From JBEIFW01 sp044370695 (GTDB lineage Bacteria; Actinomycetota; Acidimicrobiia; Acidimicrobiales; Ilumatobacteraceae): a DNA stretch of 18,440 nucleotides. The DNA lies in NCBI GenBank assembly GCA_044370695.1, contig JBILVB010000075.1, positions 1-18,440 on the forward strand, written 5' to 3'. The notes under the pieces are model-generated. The model ran no database searches and had not been told where the DNA came from. It saw only the letters and a list, made by a program, of their open reading frames with translations. This document shows, one piece after another, positions 7,715 to 14,544 of the stretch; position 1 is the stretch's first letter, and every line of letters begins with the position of its first letter. The position numbers were made by a program, and so were the translations under genes.

Positions 7715-8776
7715 TCATCGGTAGTAGCCCAGTACGTCCACGATGACCTGGGTGCCGCCACCACCGCCGGCTTGGATCTTCACCCGGGCGTTCGAGTCGA
7801 CGGCGGTGACGGTGGTGACGGCGAGGGTCTGGCCGGCGGCGAACCAGTTGATGTTCGAGGTGCCCGGCCAGGCGACGGCGTTGGAGAACACGGTGAGGAA
7901 GCCGGCACCGATGGTGGCGTCGATCGTGAGGCTGACGAGCGCTCCGGTGGCGCCGGCGGGGACGGCCGGGGACGGCGGCGTGCCGGTGATGCCCGTGGCG
8001 AGGCTCACCGTGCGGACGTTGGCGCTCAGGCGCCCGTCGCCGGTGCGGGAGTCGTAGACGCGCACGGGGGAGGAGAGCAGGTGGAACTGCCCGGCGGAGG
8101 CGGCGCTGGCCACCTTGCGCAGCGTGCCCGGGCCCTGCGGGCAGTACCAGAGGTCGCCCTCGTTGGTCATGATCAGCTCACCGGCGTTGTGGCTGATCGA
8201 GGTGACCTCGGCGACGGTGCCCGACGACTGCAGGCGCAAGGCCGCGATGTTGCCCTGCAGCGTCGCCCCGTAGCCGGCGGTGCCCCGCCCCAGCAGACCC
8301 GAGCCACCCGTGCGGGCGCTGTGGCCGTAGACGCCGACCGTGACACCACCGTCGTTGAGCGCCCAGCCGCCGAGTGCCGACAGATCCGCGCCTCCCGGAG
8401 GCGCGGACGTGCCGCTCTGCACGAGCAGGTTCACCCCGACGCCCGGGCTTCCCGACGTCGGGTTGTTCAAGCGGGTGCTCGCCGTGGCGTCGTTGGACTG
8501 CCCGAGCACGAAGTTGCCGCCGTCGGCCGCGGCGGCCGGACCCGCGGCGGCGACGACCCCCACGCCGGCTGCGGCGGCGGCCGCGCTCCCGACGGCCAGG
8601 TTGCGCAACAGGGCGCGACGGCTCGAGGCGGCCGGGAGCTCGACGACGGCACCGGCCTCCCCCACGGCCGGAGCGACCGGCACCGTCGCCGTGGCGGGAG
8701 GCGCCAGCCCGACGGCCGCTTTGAGGGCGGCGAGTTCGGCCTCGAGGGCGGCGATGCGGTCGTGCAACTCGGACAT
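7715..8776 (-). CDS. Putative Tat-exported surface protein with C-terminal beta-rich domain
   Basis: 353 residues, of no named family that I recognise. Residues 1-23 form a short coiled-coil heptad helix, then an Ala/Pro/Val linker leads to a twin-arginine-like motif SSRRALLRN (51-59) and an Ala/Gly/Val hydrophobic stretch (60-84) ending AAAAD. This looks like a Tat signal with an unusually long N-region. Residues 85-200 are rich in Gly, Asn, Ser and Thr with GVYGHS...GLLGRGTAGYG motifs, like beta-helical or tail-fibre-type repeats. The last 120 residues (VRVYDSRTGDGRL through VIVDVLGYYR) resemble a beta-domain seen at the C-terminus of many actinobacterial secreted proteins. An SD sequence AGGAG sits 7 bases before the ATG and contains the ddl stop codon, so it is co-expressed with ddl. 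A role at the cell surface is inferred. Confidence 0.72.
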   Translation of the reverse strand: MSELHDRIAALEAELAALKAAVGLAPPATATVPVAPAVGEAGAVVELPAASSRRALLRNLAVGSAAAAAAGVGVVAAAGPAAAADGGNFVLGQSNDATASTRLNNPTSGSPGVGVNLLVQSGTSAPPGGADLSALGGWALNDGGVTVGVYGHSARTGGSGLLGRGTAGYGATLQGNIAALRLQSSGTVAEVTSISHNAGELIMTNEGDLWYCPQGPGTLRKVASAASAGQFHLLSSPVRVYDSRTGDGRLSANVRTVSLATGITGTPPSPAVPAGATGALVSLTIDATIGAGFLTVFSNAVAWPGTSNINWFAAGQTLAVTTVTAVDSNARVKIQAGGGGGTQVIVDVLGYYR

Positions 8777-8785
8777 GACGGTCTC

Positions 8786-9847
8786 CTACCGGTCGGTGGT
8801 CCTGCGGCGGCGCTGGTGGCGTTCGACGGCGAGCCGTACCAGTTCGTCGATGAGCGCCGGGTACGGCACACCCGATGCGGCCCAGAGCTTGGGATACATC
8901 GAGATCGGGGTGAACCCCGGGATGGTGTTCACCTCGTTGACGAGCAGGCCGCGCCCGGCCTGCTCGTAGAAGAAGTCGACACGGGCCATCCCGCTGCAGC
9001 GCAACGCCCGGAAGACGCCGACGGCCAAGCGGCGGACCTCGTCGGCAGCAGTCTGCGGCAACGGGGCGGGGATCACGAGGCGGGCGCCGTCGGTGACGTA
9101 CTTGTCCTCGTAGTCGTAGAACTCGTTGCCGGGCACGATCTCGCCGGGCACCGAGGCCCGGGGCGCTTCGTTGCCGAGCACCGCCACCTCGATCTCGCGG
9201 CCGGCCACGGCTTCCTCGACGACGACGACCTCGTCGTAGCGCAGCGCGACGGCCAGCGCCTCACGCACGGCCTCGACCGTCTTGGCCTTGGACACCCCGA
9301 CCGAGGAGCCCATGTTGGCGGGCTTCACGAACACCGGCAGCCCGAGTGCCTCGACGATCGTCGCCGGCGTGCCGGGACCGATCTCGTGCTCGTCGAAGGC
9401 CAGCCAGCGGGCCTGCGGGAAGCCGCTGGCGGCGAGGACCTGCTTGGCCATGGCCTTGTCCATCGCCACCGCGCTCGCGAGCACCCCGCTGCCCACGTAG
9501 GGGACGTCGGCCAGTTCGAGCAGGCCCTGCACCGTGCCGTCCTCGCCGAGCGGGCCGTGCAGGAGGGGCACGACGACGGTGGGCCCGTCCGACGCCAGGA
9601 CGGGGGTGGGCTCGATCGCCGGCCCGTCGGCGTCGAATGCCTCCGGCAGGGCGGCGGGACCCTCGAGCAGCGCCTTGGCCGCGGCTTCGGCCAGCACCCA
9701 CTGCCCGCCGCGCGTGATGCCGACCGGCACCACCTCGTAGCGATCGGGATCGACGGCGGCGCACACGTGCCGTGCCGTCACCCGGGACACGTCGTGCTCG
9801 GCGGAACGCCCCCCGAACAGCACGACCAACCGGGTGCGGGGCGACAT
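8786..9847 (-). CDS. ddl: D-alanine--D-alanine ligase
   Basis: 353 residues from the chosen ATG. This cytosolic ATP-grasp enzyme joins two D-alanines for the peptidoglycan stem peptide. Family motifs are intact: LFGGRSAEHDVS (10-21), HGPLGEDGTVQG (97-108), VGSGVLASAVAMDK (118-131), the ATP-binding KPANMGSSVGVSK (175-187), the omega-loop EFYDYEDKY (242-250), whose Tyr favours D-Ala over D-lactate, and the Mg-binding ARVDFF and NEVNTIPGFT (288-313). A GTG at 9856 would add three residues, but TAACGT at 9855-9860 is a good -10 element whose transcript would begin at or next to the ATG at 9847; I therefore favour that start and a leaderless message. It is divergent from murF, and the secreted-protein gene follows 9 bases after its stop. 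Confidence 0.96.
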   Translation of the reverse strand: MSPRTRLVVLFGGRSAEHDVSRVTARHVCAAVDPDRYEVVPVGITRGGQWVLAEAAAKALLEGPAALPEAFDADGPAIEPTPVLASDGPTVVVPLLHGPLGEDGTVQGLLELADVPYVGSGVLASAVAMDKAMAKQVLAASGFPQARWLAFDEHEIGPGTPATIVEALGLPVFVKPANMGSSVGVSKAKTVEAVREALAVALRYDEVVVVEEAVAGREIEVAVLGNEAPRASVPGEIVPGNEFYDYEDKYVTDGARLVIPAPLPQTAADEVRRLAVGVFRALRCSGMARVDFFYEQAGRGLLVNEVNTIPGFTPISMYPKLWAASGVPYPALIDELVRLAVERHQRRRRTTDR

Positions 9848-9854
9848 GACGAGC

Positions 9855-9860
9855 ACGTTA
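9855..9860 (-). promoter_or_regulatory. Candidate -10 element for leaderless ddl transcript
   Basis: On the minus strand this reads TAACGT, matching the actinobacterial TANNNT -10 consensus, with 7 bases before the ATG at 9847. The transcript would start at or just before the start codon. No clear -35 is present. Confidence 0.45.
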
Positions 9861-9878
9861 CCGAAGTGCCTCGGTGGC

Positions 9879-9884
9879 TACGGT
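9879..9884 (+). promoter_or_regulatory. Candidate -10 element for murF
   Basis: TACGGT fits TANNNT and lies 9 bases before the murF ATG at 9894, predicting a transcript start within a few bases of the start codon. The -35 region is not convincing. An out-of-frame ATG at 9887 lies between. Confidence 0.35.
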
Positions 9885-9893
9885 GCATGGTGC

Positions 9894-11213
9894 ATGCGCT
9901 TCACGGCCGAGGAGATCGCCGTCGTGACCGGCGGACGGGTCGTCGGGCCGCCGGCGGTCGTCGACGGGGCGTCGTTCGACTCGCGCAGCCTGCGCCCCGG
10001 CCAGCTGTTCGTGCCCGTCGTGGCCGAGCGTGACGGCCACGCGTTCGTCGCCGCAGCCGTCGCCGCCGGCGCTGCGGTGTACCTCACCGCGCAGGGCCCG
10101 ATCGCCGGGGCCGAGGCCGCGACGGCGGTCGAGGTTGCGGACACGGCGGCGGCGTTCACGATGCTCGGTGCGGCCGCTCGTGATCGAACGGGGGATCGGG
10201 TGATCGGGGTTACCGGGTCGGTGGGAAAGACCTCGGTGAAAGACCTGACCGCCGCCGCGCTCGGCGGGCGGTACCGCACGGCGGCCAGCGAGAAGAGCTT
10301 CAACAACGACCTCGGCCTGCCGCACACGCTCGTCAATGCGCCCGACGACGTCGAGGCCGCCGTGCTCGAGATGGGCATGCGGGGCTTCGGGGAGATCGCC
10401 CGGCTGTGTCGCGTCGGGCGGCCGACGATCGGGATCGTCACCGTGATCGGCTATGCCCACGTCGAGCTGGTGGGCTCGATCGAGGGGGTGGCGCAGGCCA
10501 AGGGCGAACTGCCCGAGGCGCTGCCGGCATCGGGGACGGCGGTGCTGAACGCGGACGACCACCGGTGCATCGGGCTGGCGGCGCGCACGGCGGCCCGGGT
10601 GCTCAGCTTCGGGCTCGAAGCCGGCGACGTGCGCGCGACCGGCGTGGTGCTCGACGAGCTGGCCCGACCGTCGTTCGAGCTGGCGACGCCGTGGGGGCGT
10701 GCGGCGCTGCGGCTCGGGCAGTCCGGCCGGCACATGGCCGCCAACGCCGCCGCAGCCGCCGCGGCCGCGTTGGCGGCCGGGGTGCCGCTCGAGTCGGCGG
10801 TCGCCGGTCTCGAGCAGGCGCAGCTGTCCCCGTGGCGTATGGAGCTCGGTCGTTCGGCCGGTGGCGCAGTGGTCGTCAACGACGCCTACAACGCCAATCC
10901 GACCTCGATGCGCGCGGCGCTCGAGGCGCTCGTCGCGCTGCCGGTGTCCGGCCGGCGGGTGGCGGTGCTCGGCATGATGGCCGAGCTCGGGCCCGACGGT
11001 CCGGCGCAACACGCCGAGTTGAGCGCATGGGCGGTCGAGCACGGCATCACGGTCGTCGCCGTCGGCACCCCGTGGTACGGCGTGGCGCCCGTGGCCGACG
11101 CGGCCGGCGCGCTCGAAGTGATCGGCGAACTCGGCCCGGCGGACGCCGTACTCGTGAAGGCGAGCCGGGTGGCCGGCCTCGAGTACCTCGCCGTGGCGTT
11201 GCGGTCGCGCTGA
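9894..11213 (+). CDS. murF: UDP-MurNAc-tripeptide--D-alanyl-D-alanine ligase
   Basis: 439 residues. MurF adds the D-Ala-D-Ala made by Ddl to UDP-MurNAc-tripeptide in the cytosol, completing the pentapeptide precursor. Visible motifs in order: FDSRSLRPGQLFV (28-40, N-terminal substrate domain), the ATP P-loop GVTGSVGKTS (105-114), SFNNDLGLP (135-143), LEMGMRGFGEI (158-168), the GYAHVELVGS block (186-195), the carbamylated-lysine region QAKGEL (201-206), and NDAYNANPTSMRAAL (329-343), which marks MurF among Mur ligases. ATG at 9894 is chosen because the family begins right at the RFTAEEIAVVTGG helix; upstream in-frame codons run into the ddl promoter. It sits alone beside ddl rather than among other mur genes. 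Confidence 0.96.
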   Translation: MRFTAEEIAVVTGGRVVGPPAVVDGASFDSRSLRPGQLFVPVVAERDGHAFVAAAVAAGAAVYLTAQGPIAGAEAATAVEVADTAAAFTMLGAAARDRTGDRVIGVTGSVGKTSVKDLTAAALGGRYRTAASEKSFNNDLGLPHTLVNAPDDVEAAVLEMGMRGFGEIARLCRVGRPTIGIVTVIGYAHVELVGSIEGVAQAKGELPEALPASGTAVLNADDHRCIGLAARTAARVLSFGLEAGDVRATGVVLDELARPSFELATPWGRAALRLGQSGRHMAANAAAAAAAALAAGVPLESAVAGLEQAQLSPWRMELGRSAGGAVVVNDAYNANPTSMRAALEALVALPVSGRRVAVLGMMAELGPDGPAQHAELSAWAVEHGITVVAVGTPWYGVAPVADAAGALEVIGELGPADAVLVKASRVAGLEYLAVALRSR

Positions 11214-11219
11214 CCGGCT

Positions 11220-11253
11220 GTTCGGCGCCGGGGCGAAACGGCCCGGGCCGAAC
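11220..11253 (+). terminator. Hairpin downstream of murF
   Basis: GTTCGGC (11220-11226) pairs with GCCGAAC (11247-11253). The 20-base loop holds a GC-rich stretch that can pair further. It starts 6 bases after the murF TGA and precedes the next promoter. There is no T-run. Confidence 0.5.
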
Positions 11254-11270
11254 GGCCGGGGCCGGACGGT

Positions 11271-11276
11271 TAGGGT
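11271..11276 (+). promoter_or_regulatory. Leaderless-type -10 element of the amidohydrolase gene
   Basis: TAGGGT is followed by exactly six bases and then the ATG at 11283, so the A of the start codon would be the first transcribed base. This is the known actinobacterial leaderless arrangement. There is no Shine-Dalgarno sequence before this start, which agrees. Confidence 0.6.
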
Positions 11277-11282
11277 TCGCAC

Positions 11283-12416
11283 ATGGGAACCTCGGGGGCG
11301 CTCGCAGTGCGGGTCATCTCAGCCGACTCGCACGTGATGGAGCCGGCCGGCACGTATCGGGACCACATCGACGCGGCCTACCGGGACCGGGCGCCGGTGC
11401 TCGTCCACGACGAACACATGGGCGCCACCATGGTCATCGATCCCGGCTCGCCGCACGAGTCACGGGTCCCGTACCCGATCATCGCCGGGGCCGGGGTGGC
11501 CTGGGACGCGTTGTCCCTGCAGGCGGGCACGGCCTTCGCCGACCTGCACCGCGGCGGATGGGACCCCGAGGCGCGCCTGGCCGACCAGGATCGTGACGGC
11601 GTCTCGGCCGAGGTGATCTACCCGTCGACGGGGATGCTGCTGTGCAACCACCCCGACCTCGACTACAAGCACGCGTGCTTCCGTGCCTACAACCGCTGGG
11701 TGGCGGGCTACTGCGCCGTCGCACCGGATCGCCTGATCGGCTTGGGGCAGACCGCGATGCGCAGCCCGGCCGAGACGATCGCCGATCTCGAAGCGATCCG
11801 AGCGCTCGGATTGCGGGGGGTGATGCTCCCCGGCTTCCCGGGCGAGGCCGATTTCGACGACCCGCGCTGGGACGAGGTCTGGGACGCCCTGGTCGAGCTC
11901 CGCCTCCCGCCCAGCTTCCACATCCTCACGGCGGGCCAGTCGGTCGGCGGCGCCGGGTTCCGCGGGCCGAAGCTCAACAGCTTCCTGGGCATCATCCGCG
12001 GGAACCAGGACATCATCGGGGTGCTCACCTACGGCGGGGTGTTCGAGCGGCACCCCGACCTGCGGGTGGTGTGCGTCGAGGCCGACGCGGGCTGGTTGCC
12101 GCACTACCTGTACCGGATGGACCATGCCTATGCCCGGCACCGCAACTGGCTGACGGTGGAGGCGCTGTCGAAGCTGCCGAGCGAGTACGTGCTCGACCAG
12201 GTGTACCTCACGTTCCAGGACGACCGGGTGGCGTTCCAGACCGTGCACCTGATGAACGCCGACCGCCTGCTGTGGGCCAACGACTTCCCGCACTCCGACT
12301 CGACCTGGCCGCGCTCGCAGGAGGTGCTCGACACCCAGGCCGGACATCTGGCCCCCGACGTGTTCGAGCGCATCGTCCACGGCAACGCCGCCGGGCTCTA
12401 CGGGCTCGGCCGCTGA
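11283..12416 (+). CDS. Amidohydrolase-2 family metal-dependent hydrolase/decarboxylase
   Basis: 377 residues, a TIM-barrel protein of the amidohydrolase-2 family. It shows the N-terminal metal motif ISADSHVMEP (12-21, Asp15-x-His17), a barrel His in SFHI (His213), HPDLRVVCVEADAGWLPHYLYRMD (257-280, family-typical region), and ANDFPHSDSTWP (332-343) with the conserved Asp334. Relatives are often decarboxylases or hydrolases of aromatic or ring-opened compounds, and many actinobacterial copies of this subtype are uncharacterised. The substrate cannot be told here. The spacing TAGGGT-N6-ATG supports the start at 11283; a GTG at codon 9 is an alternative, near where homologous proteins usually begin. 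It is a single-gene unit between hairpins at 11220-11253 and 12415-12431. Confidence 0.88.
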   Translation: MGTSGALAVRVISADSHVMEPAGTYRDHIDAAYRDRAPVLVHDEHMGATMVIDPGSPHESRVPYPIIAGAGVAWDALSLQAGTAFADLHRGGWDPEARLADQDRDGVSAEVIYPSTGMLLCNHPDLDYKHACFRAYNRWVAGYCAVAPDRLIGLGQTAMRSPAETIADLEAIRALGLRGVMLPGFPGEADFDDPRWDEVWDALVELRLPPSFHILTAGQSVGGAGFRGPKLNSFLGIIRGNQDIIGVLTYGGVFERHPDLRVVCVEADAGWLPHYLYRMDHAYARHRNWLTVEALSKLPSEYVLDQVYLTFQDDRVAFQTVHLMNADRLLWANDFPHSDSTWPRSQEVLDTQAGHLAPDVFERIVHGNAAGLYGLGR

Positions 12417-12431
12417 CCCGCCGGGCGGGTC
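12415..12431. terminator. Bidirectional GC hairpin between convergent genes
   Basis: GACCCGCCGGGCGGGTC is a perfect 17-base palindrome: 8-base arms around one central base, so realistically a 6-7 bp stem with a small loop. It overlaps the amidohydrolase TGA by two bases and lies 13 bases past the end of the opposing cysteine-rich gene. It suits both transcripts as a terminator. Confidence 0.65.
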
Positions 12432-12444
12432 GGCGGCGAGCGGG

Positions 12445-13113
12445 TCACAGCAGGGTGCGGGCGGCGTCGTAGACGGCGTCGCCGAGCAGGTCGCGCAGTT
12501 CGGACTCGAGGCGCACGAGCACCGGGCCGTCGCCGACGTAGGCCTCGGGTGCCTCGGTACACCACCAGGCCATCGTCGTGCCGCCCGGGCCCCAGTCGTG
12601 GCGTCGCCAGGCCCGGACCGTGATCTCGGTCGCCCCGTCCTCGGCGATGCGCTCCTCGGCCCGTATCGGCAGACGCGAGCACGTCTGCGGCTTCCAGTGG
12701 ACCGGGTCGTCGTGTTCGGCGAGTGCGGCGAGGTGGAGTGCACAGCCGGCGCCACCGACGAACCCGGGCCGGTTCAGGAACACGCAGGCGCCGTCGACCA
12801 CCGCCGTCGCCCAGCGCCCGGCGGGACCGTGCCGGCCGACCGTGGCGTCGACCGACCCCTTGTGCTGGAAGCGTTCGGGCGGGATCGTGTCGGCGAGGGC
12901 GGCGACGTTGCGGGCCTCGTCGTCTCCGGTGAGCACGACGCCCGACGAACAGCAGCCGTCGGCGAGGTCGGGTCGCGGTTCGTCGTGGATTCCCTGGCAG
13001 CCGCGCCCCCACAGGCAGGTCCAGGTGGACGTGAGGAACCCGGCGTCGAGCCGCCAGCGGGTGCGCCCGTCGGCGTCGGTGAGCTCGACGAAGCGGCGCG
13101 CCGGCCTGCTCAA
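12445..13113 (-). CDS. Cysteine-rich DUF3109-like protein of unknown function
   Basis: 222 residues from a TTG start. Eight cysteines lie at 33, 39, 54, 55, 110, 124, 145 and 185. The central part, ACVFLNRP (109-116), GCALHLAAL (123-131) and KPQTCSRLPIR (141-151), resembles the pattern of DUF3109/YkgJ-like proteins, where clustered cysteines are thought to bind zinc or an iron-sulfur centre. The TWTCLWGRGC and DGCCSSG segments could supply further ligands. No enzyme motif is recognised. The TTG at 13113 overlaps the TGA of the upstream LCP gene in a 4-base TTGA, a typical coupling arrangement. Upstream codons in this frame lie in LCP low-complexity sequence and contain no good start. Last gene of the five-gene operon, followed by the hairpin at 12415-12431. 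Confidence 0.7.
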   Translation of the reverse strand: MSRPARRFVELTDADGRTRWRLDAGFLTSTWTCLWGRGCQGIHDEPRPDLADGCCSSGVVLTGDDEARNVAALADTIPPERFQHKGSVDATVGRHGPAGRWATAVVDGACVFLNRPGFVGGAGCALHLAALAEHDDPVHWKPQTCSRLPIRAEERIAEDGATEITVRAWRRHDWGPGGTTMAWWCTEAPEAYVGDGPVLVRLESELRDLLGDAVYDAARTLL

Positions 13114-14540
13114 CAGCTCGATGCTTCCGTGAGCACGGCCACTGCGGTCGGGCCGGGCGGGGTCGCCGGCTCGGGCGGGCTCGCCGGCGTGGGCGGGGTC
13201 GCCGGCGCGGGCGGGGTCGCCGGCGCGGCCTCGAGGGCTTGGCGCACGAGCCGGCGCAGCCCCGGGTAGTCGGGGTTCGTCGTGTCGACGAACGGCGGGA
13301 CGAGGCCGAGGCTGCGGATGGCGTCGGTGTCGACGGAGCCGAACCGCTCGACGAGGTCCCGAGCTTGCGTCGGCGAGAGGTCCGAGCGGACCGTCTGCTC
13401 CATCACGGCGACGAGGTCGCGGTACCGGGTGAGCAGCCGGGCCGGCGACACCTGCCGGGCCGCGGCGGCGAGCAGGCACCGCTGGCGACCCATGCGGGCG
13501 TAGTCGCTGTCGGCTTCGCGCGATCGGCTGTAGTAGAGGGCGTCGGTGCCGTCGAGGCGGACCCGGCCGGGTCCGTAGTAGTCCTGCGCCTCCCGGGCGG
13601 CGCCGAAGATCGGTCCGGGCCCGGGGACCGCGCGGGCGATCGTGAGCTCGACACCACCGAGCACGTCGATCAGCCGGATGAACCCGACCATGTCGACCTT
13701 GACGTAGTTGTCGATCCGGATCCCGAGCGCCTCGGCGACGGCGCCGGCGAGGGCGCGCTCGGCTGCCTGCGGTGTGCCGTCACCGTCGTCCGGGGTGGAC
13801 AACACGTGGTCGTAGAGGGAGTTCGCGAGATCGGGCCAGCCGCCGGGATACTTCGCCCGCAGCGGGGAGCCGACCGGGAGCGGCAGGTTGCGGAGGTTGC
13901 GGGGGATCGACACCAGGGCGACGTCGCCGCGGTCCCGCCCGACCGACACCACGACCAGGGCATCGGTCCGAACCCCCTTGCGGCCCCGCTCGCCGTCACC
14001 GCCGACGAGCAGCACGTTCCACCGCGTCGGCTGCGTCGGCTGCGTCGGCTGCGTCACAGCGGTCGTCGTCGACGCCGCGACCGCCGGGACGCTCGTCGTC
14101 GGGCGGAGCTCGGTCGAGGGCGGCGCGTCGCCGTCGGCGGCGGCTTGGGCGCTCGGCTCGGCCGCCACCGCGTCGCCCGTGAAGACGGCGTCGACGGCGC
14201 TGGCGTGATCGAACGCGGCCCACGACCCCACCCCGCTCACGAACAGCGGCAGGACGGCGACGGCCCGGACCCAGTGCGACGACCACAGGTCGCGCGCGGC
14301 GTCGAACATCGACACCGCGGCCAACGCTCCGAGCAGGGCGACCACGACGGCGCCACGACGAAGCAGCACCGGGTCGAGGGCGGTGCCGAGCGCCCCGGCG
14401 CTACCCACCCACCAGCCCAGGAGCGCGACACCGACGAGCGCCGGGACGCCGAGCATGGACGAGACCAACCAGCGCCTGCGCAGGGCCTGGGCGAACCCGG
14501 GCACGACGGCGGCGGCGGTCAGCACGCAGCGGCGCAGCAC
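13110..14540 (-). CDS. LytR-CpsA-Psr (LCP) family cell-wall polymer ligase
   Basis: 476 residues. Three to four hydrophobic segments lie in the first 110 residues (about 5-17, 24-45, 63-79, 92-110), more than the usual single anchor. A Thr/Pro/Gln-rich linker (140-172, with QPT repeated three times) follows, then the LCP domain at about 173-365: RWNVLLVGGD, VRTDALVVVSV (190-200), LVSIPRNLRNL (209-219), GVELTIARAVPG, and the catalytic-face block DALYYSRSREADSDYARMGRQR (333-354, in outline), with arginines that bind the lipid pyrophosphate. LCP enzymes move undecaprenyl-linked polymers onto peptidoglycan outside the membrane. The C-terminal tail (438-464) is a Pro/Ala/Thr repeat. The GTG start at 14540 lies 4 bases after the acyl-CoA dehydrogenase stop; GTG five codons later is possible. 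Confidence 0.87.
   Translation of the reverse strand: MLRRCVLTAAAVVPGFAQALRRRWLVSSMLGVPALVGVALLGWWVGSAGALGTALDPVLLRRGAVVVALLGALAAVSMFDAARDLWSSHWVRAVAVLPLFVSGVGSWAAFDHASAVDAVFTGDAVAAEPSAQAAADGDAPPSTELRPTTSVPAVAASTTTAVTQPTQPTQPTRWNVLLVGGDGERGRKGVRTDALVVVSVGRDRGDVALVSIPRNLRNLPLPVGSPLRAKYPGGWPDLANSLYDHVLSTPDDGDGTPQAAERALAGAVAEALGIRIDNYVKVDMVGFIRLIDVLGGVELTIARAVPGPGPIFGAAREAQDYYGPGRVRLDGTDALYYSRSREADSDYARMGRQRCLLAAAARQVSPARLLTRYRDLVAVMEQTVRSDLSPTQARDLVERFGSVDTDAIRSLGLVPPFVDTTNPDYPGLRRLVRQALEAAPATPPAPATPPTPASPPEPATPPGPTAVAVLTEASSC
13161..13232. repeat. 18-bp tandem repeat, about four copies, in the LCP gene tail
   Basis: Four 18-base units start at 13161, 13179, 13197 and 13215 (consensus GGTCGCCGGCGCGGGCGG; the last is diverged at its end). 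On the coding strand they encode a six-residue Pro/Ala/Thr period such as PPAPAT, PPTPAS and PPEPAT. Copy number may vary between strains. Confidence 0.8.
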
Positions 14541-14544
14541 CGGG

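Noticed and set aside
9848..9856. GTG at 9856 as the ddl start
   Set aside because: It overlaps the best -10 element (TAACGT), has no nearby ribosome site, and would add only three residues before a normal Ddl N-terminus.
7544..10033. 829-codon plus-strand frame opposite the secreted-protein and ddl genes
   Set aside because: It is a mirror frame with no recognisable domain; Ddl motifs on the other strand are unmistakable.
9858..11282. 474-codon minus-strand frame opposite murF
   Set aside because: Composition is His/Arg/Gly-rich without motifs, and murF is certain on the plus strand.
13161..13232. 18-bp direct repeats considered as a CRISPR-like array
   Set aside because: Units are contiguous without spacers and stay in frame in the LCP coding sequence, so they are a coding minisatellite.
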